A stretch of DNA of 64,000 bases. Origin: Alnus glutinosa. Taxonomy: Eukaryota; Streptophyta; Magnoliopsida; Fagales; Betulaceae. The position numbers were made by a program, and so were the translations under genes. The stretch is from the NCBI RefSeq assembly GCF_958979055.1, contig NC_084891.1, positions 7,032,501 to 7,096,500 of the forward strand. The letters are read 5' to 3'. Below, in pieces: positions 33,388-44,500 of this stretch (positions are counted from its first letter, which is position 1; the number at the start of each line of letters is the position of its first letter). The notes below the pieces were generated by a model, which did no database searches, had not been told where the DNA came from, and saw only the letters and a program-made list of their open reading frames with translations.

Positions 33388-33922
33388 GCAGAGCGCGCAA
33401 ATTAAAAGAATGGAGTATTGGCACTTAGGAAGATGAGAGAATTTATACGGGGATAGGGTTTTGGGGACGTGTTAGGGTGATGTTTGGTTACGGAGTTGAC
33501 TAAAGCTTGGCGTGGGGGGGAAGAGATTTGGGCTGAGTGGCTTGTTTTTGGGTAGGAACTAGGAGGACCCAAAAACTTAAAAATAAAATTATAGGGCCGA
33601 TGAAAAATGTAAACGACAGGTCGCTTTAGAGGACTTGTGAAAACAACATGTCATCATAGGGAGTTTCGATCCTATGTACCTCCGCTATCAATAAGATGCT
33701 TTCTTATGTACATTATTCAGTCATCTCAAAATTTACTTATAAGTAATTGCTCCATAAATCTTATATTTATTTATACAAAGAAGAACTCATATAATGAAGG
33801 AGATTCTTATTTGTACAAATAATACTTTGAACTTGGAACGAACATGAAGAAATTAACAATATTTTTTTTATCTTTTGAGTTGTTATGTTGAATCAGTCAT
33901 TCAAGACTATCTTGAGTGACTG
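33386..33922. other. RPS2 upstream region and left flank of the tandem duplication
   Basis: The RPS2 promoter should lie here. From 33591 to about 33725 the sequence matches 44963-45097 (and the equivalent in unit 2) with several substitutions: ATAGGG(C/T)(C/T)GATGAAAAATG, GTCGCTTTAGAG, GTCATCATAGGGAGTTT. It is thus a third, older copy of a piece of the duplicated unit. No gene is seen. Confidence 0.6.
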
Positions 33923-33969
33923 ATCTATCTCATTTACGGATCATATAACAATAGATTCATATGCACAAT

Positions 33970-34275
33970 CTCATTTACTAGTTAGCGTCTCAAGACTTAA
34001 ACCTTTGGTCTTATTAAACTATTGGTAATTAGTGCCTTGGGACTTGAACCTTCGGTCTTATAATTATTGGTGATTGCTTAGTGAGGTCTTTGGACTTAAA
34101 CTTTTGGTCTTGCTTAGTATTGAGACTTAAACTTTTGGTCTTTGTCACTGGACTTTAACCTTCGATCTTCTGATTGATTAGTGCTTTAGGACTTAAACCC
34201 TTAGTCTTTACTTCAAGACGTTAACCCTTGGTTTAGTTGATTGATTGATTATTGATGTCTCAAGACTTAAACCCT
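33970..34275. repeat. Degenerate GACTTAAACC(T/C)TTGGTCTT array, unit 1
   Basis: At least seven versions of a roughly 19-20 base motif, GACTTAAACCTTTGGTCTT, occur at irregular spacing of 35-60 bases, separated by AT-rich linkers with TTGATTGATTAGTG-type wording. The motif core is roughly self-complementary at its ends (AAACC...GGTCTT), so each could form a short hairpin. The same array is at 45915-46215. Confidence 0.75.
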
Positions 34276-36514
34276 TGATCTTACTTATTAAGAAGTTTAT
34301 ATCTCATAGCAGTAAAATATGCAATGCCAAATTATTAGCAGACTCATCATTTATAACAGTAAAATATGCAGAATCCTAAATATATTGCATACCATTAAAT
34401 TTAGTAGAGATCACAACATCATAGAAACTAATATCACCATATAAGTAAATAAATTAATATTACCATATAATCAAATAAATGCATATAATTAAATAAAACA
34501 TAGATCACCATATTATGGAACCTAGTATCACTCTTAGTAAGTATTTTAAAGATACTTACAGTTTTCTATTTCAAAGAAAGATCCACAGAAATGATGACTG
34601 CACAATTATATACATGTAATAATGAATCAACATAATTTACTAAAACTTATTTAAACTCTTTTGTTACTTTGATGTCTAAACCATAATTTCCCAATATTAC
34701 TTTTGATTTATAAATAACTTAATATAATGTCCTTCGGACATCATAACGACATATAATAATCATATTACCACCTATATTATTATTACGACCTTTATCATTA
34801 ATGATTAAAATACCCTTAAGTAAAATAGGTATTAATACAACCATATATATATTTTCATAGCTTCAATTTAGTTAATTAATCTAGTAAAACTAGATTATAG
34901 ACACAATTAAAACTCATTGAATTCACAATAGAGTTTTGTAACTCAAAATAACTGAAATCATTACACAGACAATATTAAGGTAGGTATTGTTTCAGTTATT
35001 TTAACTGAAACAGTGAGATACCAAAATAAGTTTAAGTCGAAATATGACTTATTTTACTAACGACTAATTATTAATAAAATAGGGTTTATAATACTTTTAA
35101 AATATACGGGCGGCATTCCGGCGTATAAATAATAAACTTTCATCAACTTTCAGAATCATGGCATTAGTGTAACTAATGCTTTAGAGATGTTTTCTAAAAC
35201 TTTGGACAGTGCTTTTATAAAATATTTTATTCGGGAATTATAACGGCGCTTTTGTAAAATATACATTTTTTCTCGGGCATTATAACAACTTTTTTATTAA
35301 TTAAATATCCTGTTGTGAAAACACCTCTTTTAAACTCAACATTAAAATGTTAAATAACTTATTAACTTTAAATAACCTAATAACTTTAACCTTATAAAAT
35401 TAAATCAGAGTTTAGTAAGGAACTTGGCCAAAATATCTTTTTTGAAAGGGACTCTAAGCGCACACAAAAACCGGCTGAGAGAGAGTGAGAGAACTCTTTC
35501 TCTTTTTATCTTTTCCTTTTCTTTTGTTGAGCCGAGAGAGAGTGTTTGATAGAAGAAAGTGATCTTTTCTTCTTTCAAAAATACTGGTCTGGCCGATTTT
35601 AAGGGAGATCGAGAGACACTGAGTTATGCAGCAACCAGGAGACAAAAATAGAGATAGAGAGGGTCCTTGGCCGTGTGTTTTTAAGAAGAGAAGAGAGTTG
35701 AAAAAGAGAGTTCTCTTTTCTTGTTTGAAGAAGAAGCTGCAGGGATGAGTTACCCAAAGCTTATTCTTCTGGTTTAGAGGAAATCAGAGAGATAAAGAAG
35801 GAGAGAAACCTGCAGAAAAATAACAGAGAAAGAAAGGAAAATCAGAGGAATTAAGAAGAAGATGATGCACGAATTGGGGGGGGGGGGGGGGGGGGGGGCT
35901 CATGGCTAGGATCAATCTTGGAGGACTCTAATCCAACGGTTGGGGAATATAATGGTGGGTAGCAAGTTAATTTAGTTGATAAGTTTTAACTAAAGTATCC
36001 AAAGACAGGTGTTTGGTGAGATGCATTATGCATTCAGCAAAACTATAGCGCTCGATCGCCATGTGGACAGATCGCCCAATTGTGGGGATTGATCACCCAT
36101 TTGACAAACTGGTTATTTCTTTTTCAATTTATAGTTTAAGGTCCAATTAAAATTTTCTAATCAATTTAGAACTATAAGCGTGCCTCAAATATTAATGAAT
36201 ATTTAATCTTATAATTCACATTAAATACTAATGAATATTTATTCTTTGTAAATATTCATATATTCTTTTGTTATTGCTATTAGGTCTAAAGTCTTATTTT
36301 TAGACGTTATATTTTATGTCTACCGAAATCCAAACCTATCAAGCAAATAATCGGAAGGATGCCAATGATTATGTCAAAGGAATCTATCCAAGCAATTTCT
36401 AACAGCAATATCAATACCGCCCTTCACTATATGCAATTAACTGAGTATTCCCACCACTAACTAAGAAACAGACAGATATTTAGTTACATAGGCGTTGGTA
36501 ATAGTGTTGGAAAT
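34276..36514. other. Unit 1 non-coding region with poly(G) tract
   Basis: No supported gene. It contains AGTAAAATATGCA repeats (34303-34380), a duplicated TTTTATAAAATATT-type segment (35211-35290) and a purine-rich (GAGA/AGAAG) stretch from 35470 to 35870. (G)23 lies at 35876-35898. A 63-codon minus-strand frame at 35645-35454 recurs in unit 2 (47577-47341) but is not recognised. Confidence 0.45.
35876..35898 (+). repeat. Poly(G) tract, 23 bases
   Basis: An uninterrupted run of 23 G, unusual in AT-rich plant DNA. The equivalent in unit 2 is 16 G (47810-47825). Confidence 0.9.
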
Positions 36515-36914
36515 TGTTACATACCAGATGGGACAAAGGTTAAGAACAAAAGAGTTCACAAGCACTCATGTGTCTTTGTTATTTAATTATTATGTATCTT
36601 TGTTATTTAGTTATTATTTATCTATTAGAGTTTATCTTTAAGTAGAAAATAAATGGATATTATGTTATCCTTAAATAGTTTTGTATTATCTCTATTAATA
36701 ATTGTTAGTGATAGGACAGTCATATGATACATTTCTATGAGAGTAGTTTATATTTATTGCATTTCTTTGTAACTCTATGTAAACCTATTGGATTAATGAA
36801 TAAAGTAAGTAAAGATTATTAATATTCAGCTATTGAGTTGATTTGAAAGGTATTAGGGTTCCTCGAACTACTCTTATTTATCCGTTATGTGTTTGAGTAA
36901 TTAGGCACGTAACA
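36515..36914 (+). repeat. 5' LTR of the small LTR element, unit 1
   Basis: 400 bp, TG...CA, directly followed by the primer-binding site. Confidence 0.85.
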
Positions 36915-37938
36915 TTGGTATTAGAGCTAGGTTTGCATAACCCATCGCTTCAAGTTATGGATGATGATTGTCTATACCAACGTATTAACGATATCTTTCA
37001 AGAATTCAAAAAAGAAAAAAAAGATTGGTTGAGGAGTTTGCTAGAATCGAGAGTTGTTTTACTGAAAATAAAACGAAGTCAAACGCGAGCAGCAACAAAT
37101 AGTACCGTATTCCTTGCAACCACCATAGATCAGCTTGCACCCCCACCACCGTGTCAAAGTTTCGCCACCAAAAATCCATCTTCCATGTTCACTTCACCAA
37201 CAACCACTAGTGGCCGAACTACTATTCTTGACTAAAACGGCGCAGGTCTGGCCATCCCACTATGATGCATCGCCACCTTGGGTTGTCACTTATGCATGGA
37301 AATGATGATTCCATCATCATGGAGCCACACCGATTGTGAAGCAACTTTAGTTACAGATCCATTCACCCAGCTATCATCATGTAATATCATTTACACATAG
37401 GTCGCTCGTGGAGGAGAGATTGAATCCACTAAGTGAATGCCCGCCTAGGAAACGAATGAAAAAGGCCAAATTTCATCTTTTGTTATATATTTTATTGGGT
37501 CTGTTATTATTTTAGTATTTGTTAAATTTCAACTTTTAAATGTATTGTTTCTTTTGGATATGTCTAGTTGGTTAGGTAGTATTTGTTTTATGTTGGTATT
37601 TTATTATTATCAATAGTTGTTATCTCCTTTGTTGCTTTAGGGAGTTGTTTAGAGCAACATATATGAGTTATGTTTTAATTCTAAGTCTTAGTGTCAGTAT
37701 CTAGTGTTAGTAAGAATAAATTTTTTTTTGTTAGTAGTTGAGTTGTAGTCCACCTTAAAGTCTATTCTAATGGAACTCTTTTATGTGTGCTCCGTTTTTT
37801 CTTAAAGAATCTGAAGAAGACAAAGGCTACTGGTTTGAAGATAAGTAACATATTCAAGACTCCAAGTTCAAATCCACTTCTTGAGATTTCAAGATTTCTT
37901 TGACCTTGAGGATAAGGTCCAATTTAAGGGGGATAGAA

Positions 37939-38369
37939 TGTGACATACCAGATGGGACAAAGGATGAGAACAAAAGAGTTCATAAGCAGTCATGTGTCTT
38001 TGTTATTTAATTATTATGTATCTTTGTTATTTAATTATTATGTGTCTTTGTTATTTAGTTATTATTTATCTATTAGAGTCTATCTTTAAGTAGGGAATAA
38101 AGGGATAGTATGTTATCCCTAAATAGTTGGGTATTATTTTTATTAATAGTTGTTAGTGATAGGATAGTCATAGGATACATCTCTATGAGAGTAGTTTATA
38201 TTTATGGCATTTTTTTTTTATAACTCTATATAAACCTAGCTATTGGGTTAATGAATAAAGTAAATAAAAATTATTAATATTCAGCTCTTGAGTTGATTTG
38301 AGAGGTATTAGGATTCCTCGAACTACCCTTATTTATCCGTTATGTATTTGAGTAATTAGGCATGTATCA
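37939..38369 (+). repeat. 3' LTR of the small LTR element, unit 1
   Basis: 431 bp, preceded by the polypurine tract. It contains three TGTCTTTGTTATTTA-type units where the 5' LTR has two. Confidence 0.85.
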
Positions 38370-39165
38370 TGAATATTCATGTTATTTTTTATAAACCCTG
38401 AGTATTCCAACCACTGACAAAAAAGAAGAAGAATGCATTCTCACATATATTTAGTTAATGTTGGTAATAGACAATAGTGTTGTCATTTTGTTTCATCCTT
38501 TTGGTAGAAGAGTCAAGAGTGCGAGTGGGGTGTTGAAAGATGAGGGGCTGCGAAATGGACAAAATATGAAATGTAGATAATTTGCCACGAGTTTAATGTT
38601 CTAGATGTTAAAGTAATTAACTATCATAGACAATCCTACTGGACCACGTACAATATATCAACGATCATGATAAGGTAGAAGGTTCAATTCAACTACAACA
38701 CAAAGCGTACGTTTGACAGGTAGAAGGTTCAGTTAAACTACAATACAGCCTACGTTTGACAGATGTGATTACATTCAAACTCATTCACGGCTCTTACTCC
38801 TATTCCAGCTCAATCTACCACCTGATCATTAGATTATATTAATATCTTCGTTCTATTAATATATTGTTTCAATAACCATTTTTTTTCTTTTCAAATCAAC
38901 CAAATATTAAATACATGATTCCCATTTTGTTGAAATACAAGTATTAAACTAGTTTTATGTGTTAATCACTACATATACTTGACCCATTCACGCTTTTTTT
39001 ACGAATACGTTTAGTATTCGGTGCCTAATAATAGTAGAATTTTTTTCAAATATATTTCAAACCCGTACGTAATAATAATATTCAGAAAATATACAAAAAC
39101 TCCAATATGAACGCGATGTATGGGGAATATATATGAAAGGGCAACAGGGGAGTAAATTTGGGTCG

Positions 39166-39207
<42 letters not shown>

Positions 39208-39347
39208 CTCACCCTCAGCAACCAGTCCCACCATCACCAGATCGCCCTCTCGATTCTCGACCAACTTGTCCTCCAACTTTGTCCGCTGACTGATCACGGC
39301 CCGACTGAGAGCATTCAAAGAGTCCAACTTTCATCGAGATTTCGCGA
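38370..39347. other. Upstream region of NAC gene 1
   Basis: The first part (about 38398-38485) resembles the left flank of the LTR element (36441-36510). The rest is the presumed promoter, with a (TA)18 tract at 39169-39204 about 145 bp upstream of the ATG. The 38675-38770 stretch holds a duplicated GGTAGAAGGTTCA segment. No other gene is seen. Confidence 0.5.
39169..39204. repeat. (TA)18 in the promoter of NAC gene 1
   Basis: 36 bases of TA repeat. In unit 2 it is (TA)17 at 51118-51151. Confidence 0.9.
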
Positions 39348-40161
39348 ATGGCATTTTGCGGGAGGTTTCAGATACCGGTGGGGTTTCGTTTTCACCCTAC
39401 TGTTGAAGAACTTTTTCTCTTTCTGCGAATGAAAGTGAATGGAGAGCGATTACCTCACTCTGCGATTGGTGAGTCTGATATTTACGGTGATAAGGAGCCG
39501 TGGAAGATATTCGACAAGACACAGAAAGAGCACTTCTTCGTCTTCACCAAATTGAAGAAGAAAAGCAAATCAAGGATAGACAGAATCGCTGGCTGTGGGA
39601 CTTGGAAGATCGATCACACCGAAAAAGTTCATGATCGTAAAAACAAACTCATTGGGTTCAAGAAATCCTTTGTGTTCGAATATAAGAAGAACAAGGCCAA
39701 GGCTACTGCCGGCTGTGGACATTGGATTATGAACGAATTTTCTCTTCGAGACTACTCACAGGCGGAAGATAATGTAAGTATATATGTAAAATATAAACAA
39801 ATGCTTCAATATCCAGCCTTATTGCATTAGATTTAATTATTGTTATTTTTCTTTCTCTTTTTAATTTGTGTTTTGGAAAACTTGCATGCAGTTTGATGAG
39901 TACGTCCTATGTAAAATAAGAAACAAAGACTTGGAGAAAAAGAAATATCATCATGTTCATGCTCATGCCCATCAAGTTCCAGTCGTCGAAATAAACCAGA
40001 AAAATTTGAACCCGGGGGAAAAAAATTCTGTTGCTGCTGTGCCGATTTCATCATATTCAACAACATCCACACCAATATTATCGGTATCTGCATCTGAACA
40101 AGAAATGATCGATGAAATGGTTGCTGAACTTATGTGTGATGTATTATTCTTTGATCATTAG
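39348..40161 (+). CDS. Divergent NAC-domain protein, copy 1
   Basis: Exon 1 is 39348-39773 (142 codons), intron 39774-39891 (GTAAG...GCAG), exon 2 is 39892-40161 (89 codons plus stop), 231 residues. NAC proteins are plant transcription factors. Subdomains in order: A (VGFRFHPTVEELFLFLRMKV, residues about 12-31), B (ESDIYGDKEPWKIF), C (FFVFTKLKKK, CGTWKIDH), D (LIGFKKSFVFEYKKNKAKA, then HWIMNEFSLRDY), E after the splice (FDEYVLCKIRNKDL). The usual PPG before FRFHP and the GYWK segment are altered. After the domain comes HHVHAHAH, then a short acidic C-terminus (EQEMIDEMVAEL) that could be an activation segment. No membrane anchor. The frame is intact, and the copy at 51295 differs at few residues. 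Its targets are unknown. Confidence 0.87.
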
Positions 40162-40691
40162 GATATTTTGTATTTTTCCGATGACATTTTCAATTATGTT
40201 ACATTTATTTTTGGGATCTAGTGGGTCGTGATATAGTGGATTCACATGTACTTAAGGCCTGCATGCCTCTATACGATGATGGGTGGTAGACGAAGGCGGT
40301 GAAATTTCACCATTCTTCGACAGTACTGCCACCAAACATGTACTTGTCCCTTGAGTTTTGTTGGTACAGCTTCCGATCTTATGTCGTGTCGGCTCTTTGG
40401 CTGGCTCTTCAAAGGCCTATATGTATGTAAGAACCTACAAAATAGCAAAGGCGTGTTGAGAGTTAGCCAGTGGAACTTCTTCCGATGCTTAAGTCAGTAA
40501 AGTTTTTTGAGAATGCAAAGAGTGCAATCAGAATTTCTTAATTCCTGCTAAGTCTCTTTTTATAGGCTTCTTTGGAGTGCTTTGAATGTGTGAGGTTTCC
40601 AATTTTCTGAAGTTACTGTCGACTCAGCATGGGATGAACAGTAGTCTAGTTCTGATGTGAATATTGACCAGGCATGGTGTTTAGACACTCG
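40162..40691. other. Downstream region of NAC gene 1
   Basis: No gene seen. It ends with GACACTCG (40684-40691), the left target duplication of the hAT-type element. Confidence 0.6.
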
Positions 40692-41511
40692 CAGGGGCGG
40701 AACCAAGATTTTTGGTGAAGGGGGATGCCTTTTTTTTTTTTTTTTTTATTGGGGAGACGGACTTGCATAAATACAAAAGTGTATAGATATTTAAAATCTT
40801 CATAGATTTGTGTTTGTGCATATTGTTATTAAATAAAAGCATTGTAGTCTTATATTTAATCTCGTGGCATCACAAACATACAGTTGTATAAACAACTAGC
40901 AAAATAGCTTATCTAAAAAATAAAAAAAAAAATCTAGCAAAATAGCTTAGAAAAAAAAAAAACTAGAAAAAAAAAACTAAACATAATCTATAAGGTCTAA
41001 TAAAAACGATACTTATAATCGTTGAATTTTTCTCTTAACAATCCTTTAAAGCCCCAAATAACAATGCTATGAGTTGAGCCAAACAATGGTGAAATCATAA
41101 ATGATTAAACCATTTAACTTGTGTTGCCAAAACAAATATTGTGAATCCAAATGACTACAAAATAACCACTCAACAAATTGATTATTGGTTAGAAGTCACT
41201 TAGAATAACTACACAAAAAACCAAACCATTTAACTCTTTTTTTTTTTTCGCATCTTCAGAGTCTTAAACCAAATTGAGTTTCTAGTTAGAAGCCAACTAA
41301 AATATGGAAGGAAATTAAATGAATGGGGTATTTTAGATTTTGTGTTAAAAGATGAGGCAAAATTAAAAAAAATAAGTTAAAAGGGGACACAAATATTATT
41401 TTGGAGGGACAAAAGTATAATTTTGGGAGGAAAAAATTATTTTTTTGGTATATTTAAGGTTATTTTTAAAAAATTTGGGGGGACGAATCCCAACACGTGG
41501 GTCCGCCCCTG
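40692..41511. mobile_element. Non-autonomous hAT-type element, unit 1
   Basis: The left end CAGGGGCGGAACC and the reverse complement of the right end CAGGGGCGGACCC form the inverted repeat. Both sides carry GACACTCG (40684-40691 and 41512-41519), a perfect 8 bp duplication as for hAT elements. It is 820 bp, A/T-rich, without a transposase frame. Confidence 0.85.
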
Positions 41512-41519
41512 GACACTCG

Positions 41520-44500
41520 GTAGGGCGTGCAGAGATTAGATGCGCCACACAGTATTGACGCCTAATCAGATTTCTGACTTGATTTGACCAGTTCAATAAA
41601 TGCTGGAGATATGGTAGAGATTTTAATCACTAAACTACTCATACTCGTCAGAGCAGGTGTACCTTGTACTGTATGTTTTAGTGGCATTCTCGGACAATAA
41701 TTCTCGCATACCTTATATTCAAATGACTGATCGGCTTGCCTTAATTTGGTAGACCCGGTCGGCTCGGTCCTTGGTCCAGACCCACTCAGGCCCAGTCGGA
41801 GTGAGATTTATTCCCAACAAGTTTCATCTTCACAAAACGAACATTTCGGTCTGGAAGAGACCAATTCACTCAAGGTAGTCCTCCAAGGCAGTGTAAGCCA
41901 ATCCCAGGAACGCAGAAGGATCCAGTTTGCCATCTTCGTCTTGATGGGTGTACAGAGAACACCCATATGATCGGCCACTATAAGGATCTCCATACTGCCA
42001 ACAACTCATTGGTTGGATCGTTACTGTGTGAAGCAAAAGACAACATATTTATGCTTCAATGATGGTTTGATGGAAAGGTGTTGTTTTTCGATGGCTATTT
42101 TTGGGATGGCTAGTTGGTTGTTGATTAAGTAGGCCAAATGGAGAGGGAAAAAAGAAACTGTTTCGGACAGTAATTAGCAACAATCTGATTTGCAGCTAAT
42201 TTTTATAAACTAATTTAATAAAGTGACGTGTTCCTAAAGCATGTGCATATCTTATTAATGTTATTAACAAAATATGTGAGAAGCACATGATTTATTTTTT
42301 TTTTAAAAAAAAATGTACTTATCACGTGCTAAGGAATACTTGACAATTTGTTAGATTAATTTGTAGGAATTAACTACAAACCAGTTTGTAACTAATTTAT
42401 GTCTACCTCTAGTTCATCCATGCATTAAAGTTTCATTAACTTAGTCATTTATTGTGTGTGACAGCTGTCATGTTTTGGACTATTTGATGCAAAATACGGC
42501 TAAAATTTAATAATTTGACAATATAAAATTTGAAAAAAAAATTGCAAGGATCCTGATGTAGTATGCAAAGTGATCAACATCTCATTGTCCAGTATGTAGT
42601 GCTACAATCATCATAGAGAATTCATTGAAGTAGGCCACAATTCACAATTGGTGTGGGAGCTACTACTCTTTTACACTACCCAATTGTATTACTTGTTTCT
42701 ATTCCACATCAAGTAAAGGTTCCTATTCCTAATTTTATCATTCCCCCACATCTTTCACTTCAACAAACTCATATGGGTGGGATCTTGAGGATAGAAATTA
42801 CAGTAAGTAATTTGCACTATAAATAATATAGAGTTTTAGTAAGACTCATTTGTTCAAACACCTGTTTATTAATGAATCTCATAAGAACTATCTTACTAAC
42901 AATCTAGACAATAAATTGTTAAAAATCTGAATCTGGACCCCGATCCTCTAGAATTTCTGCTCTAATTCCAATATGTTGAGCACACACACACACACACACA
43001 CACACACATGGTCCGATATGGGTTTGCTTGATAGGGACAGATTTTCACACACACACACACACACACATGGTCCGATATGGGTTTGCTTGATAGGGACAGA
43101 TTTTCAAATTATATACATAATTCAAGAGTAATGTTAGGAACCATTTCTTCACATGGATGAATAGAAATTTTTTTTAGAAAAAATTGAGAATGTGTTGTCC
43201 TTCCTCCACACATTTTAAAAGAAACACGGATAAGATGTAGTATGCATGCTGACAATTGATGCATGCTGACAACACATGGATGTATCAAATAATCAATGAA
43301 ATTTTAACCACTTCCATTCAAATAGTAAATGAGGTTTCTATTCATGCCTGCCTTGATAATAGTCAAATAACCTCACACTAAATCAGAGCTAAACTTAGAA
43401 AGGTTGATGAATAAGTCGCCACACTGGTTGATGCCATGGTCACATGGATTGAAGCATGGGATGAGTTTTTCAAAGTTGGGCCATAAGCTCGAAAGCAAAC
43501 AATTGGATGCTTTCCCTATGTCTCCTTTGTATGGGAAAAAAGAATAAATTTTAGCAAGCTTTCATTAACTAAACAGAAATCAAAAGGCAATTATAGTGCT
43601 AAGCAATATAATGAGCTCGACTTTATTACACCAGCATACTTATTGATACACGTGAATCACCAACAATATAAGAAATATAAACCTGAAATGATTCCCTCCA
43701 AGTTAACCATTTCTAATAACATTATATTTTTTCCCACAACTCGAGCAATTGCTCACCGTTTTGTAAACATCCTTTGAATTAATGATGAAAAATCATCGTA
43801 CTCTTTTCTTGAGTTGAGGTGACTGAAGGTGGTAATACTGAGGTAGCCCCACTCGGTCTCATGCTTGTCACACAACTGATTGGAGCTACTGGCCCTACTG
43901 TATACATGCTGCAAAATAAATCATGAAGCTAATAAGATTTAGAAACAAATGGCCTCACACTAAATCAGGAAAATACATTTAAAAAAAAAAAAAAAAAAAC
44001 TCGTTTTGAAGGCTAGACATTTTCTCACAAAAATATCTTCAAACACATGGGGTAGCTTGAACATTCACAACCAGCTGCAGCTCAAATCAAACACATTGTC
44101 CTGGTTCTTTTAGTACCTAAATGCTGCAGCAAAAACAAATTTGATAATGTTAAGAAAAAAAAAAAACTAGCCACACACAAAGGGGGAAAAACAAATTAAC
44201 AAAAGGGGGGGAATATAAACAGCTGAGAAAACAAAATAAAGGTTTACTTTTCTTTTCTTTTCTCTGTTTTCGATGGGGTTAATAGAGTAAAGCTTAGTAT
44301 TTACTGCTAGTCTAATAGAGTCCAGTTCAGCCACTTACCAAATTGCAGCCATTTTCCATTTCTTTCCTTCATTCTTTTTCCAAAACTTCAAAAAATGAAA
44401 TTTCAAAGTCCAAATTCCAAGATGTCTTGCAACTGAGCACCCATTCTTGTCTATGGATCTGAAGGTGGAGTCGGTTTCATAGATCGTCGCATGGGTGTCC

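Larger units (their letters stand above)
36515..38369 (+). mobile_element. Small non-autonomous LTR retrotransposon, unit 1
   Basis: The 5' LTR (36515-36914, 400 bp, TGTTAC...GTAACA) and 3' LTR (37939-38369, 431 bp, TGTGACATACC...GTATCA) share TACCAGATGGGACAAAGG and TTTATATTTAT segments. The 3' LTR has an extra TATCTTTGTTATTTAATTAT unit. The primer site at 36916 reads TGGTATTAGAGC (initiator-Met tRNA with one change). The purine tract AATTTAAGGGGGATAGAA precedes the 3' LTR, with the TTGAGGATAAGGT motif upstream. The 1.02 kb interior lacks pol; a 106-codon frame at 36915-37235 may be a gag remnant. LTR divergence marks an old insertion. No clean target duplication was found. Confidence 0.85.

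Noticed and set aside
32690-33436. Open frames on the plus strand and an overlapping minus frame across the RPS2 gene
   Set aside because: They are shadow frames of the well-supported RPS2 coding exon in GC-rich sequence.
36505-38380. 5 bp target duplication for the small LTR element (GAAAT against TGAAT)
   Set aside because: Only a partial match; the flanks are related for other reasons, so no duplication is claimed.
39833-40093. Minus-strand frame opposite NAC exon 2 (and 51780-52040)
   Set aside because: Shadow of the NAC exon; the plus strand has conserved protein wording and splice sites.
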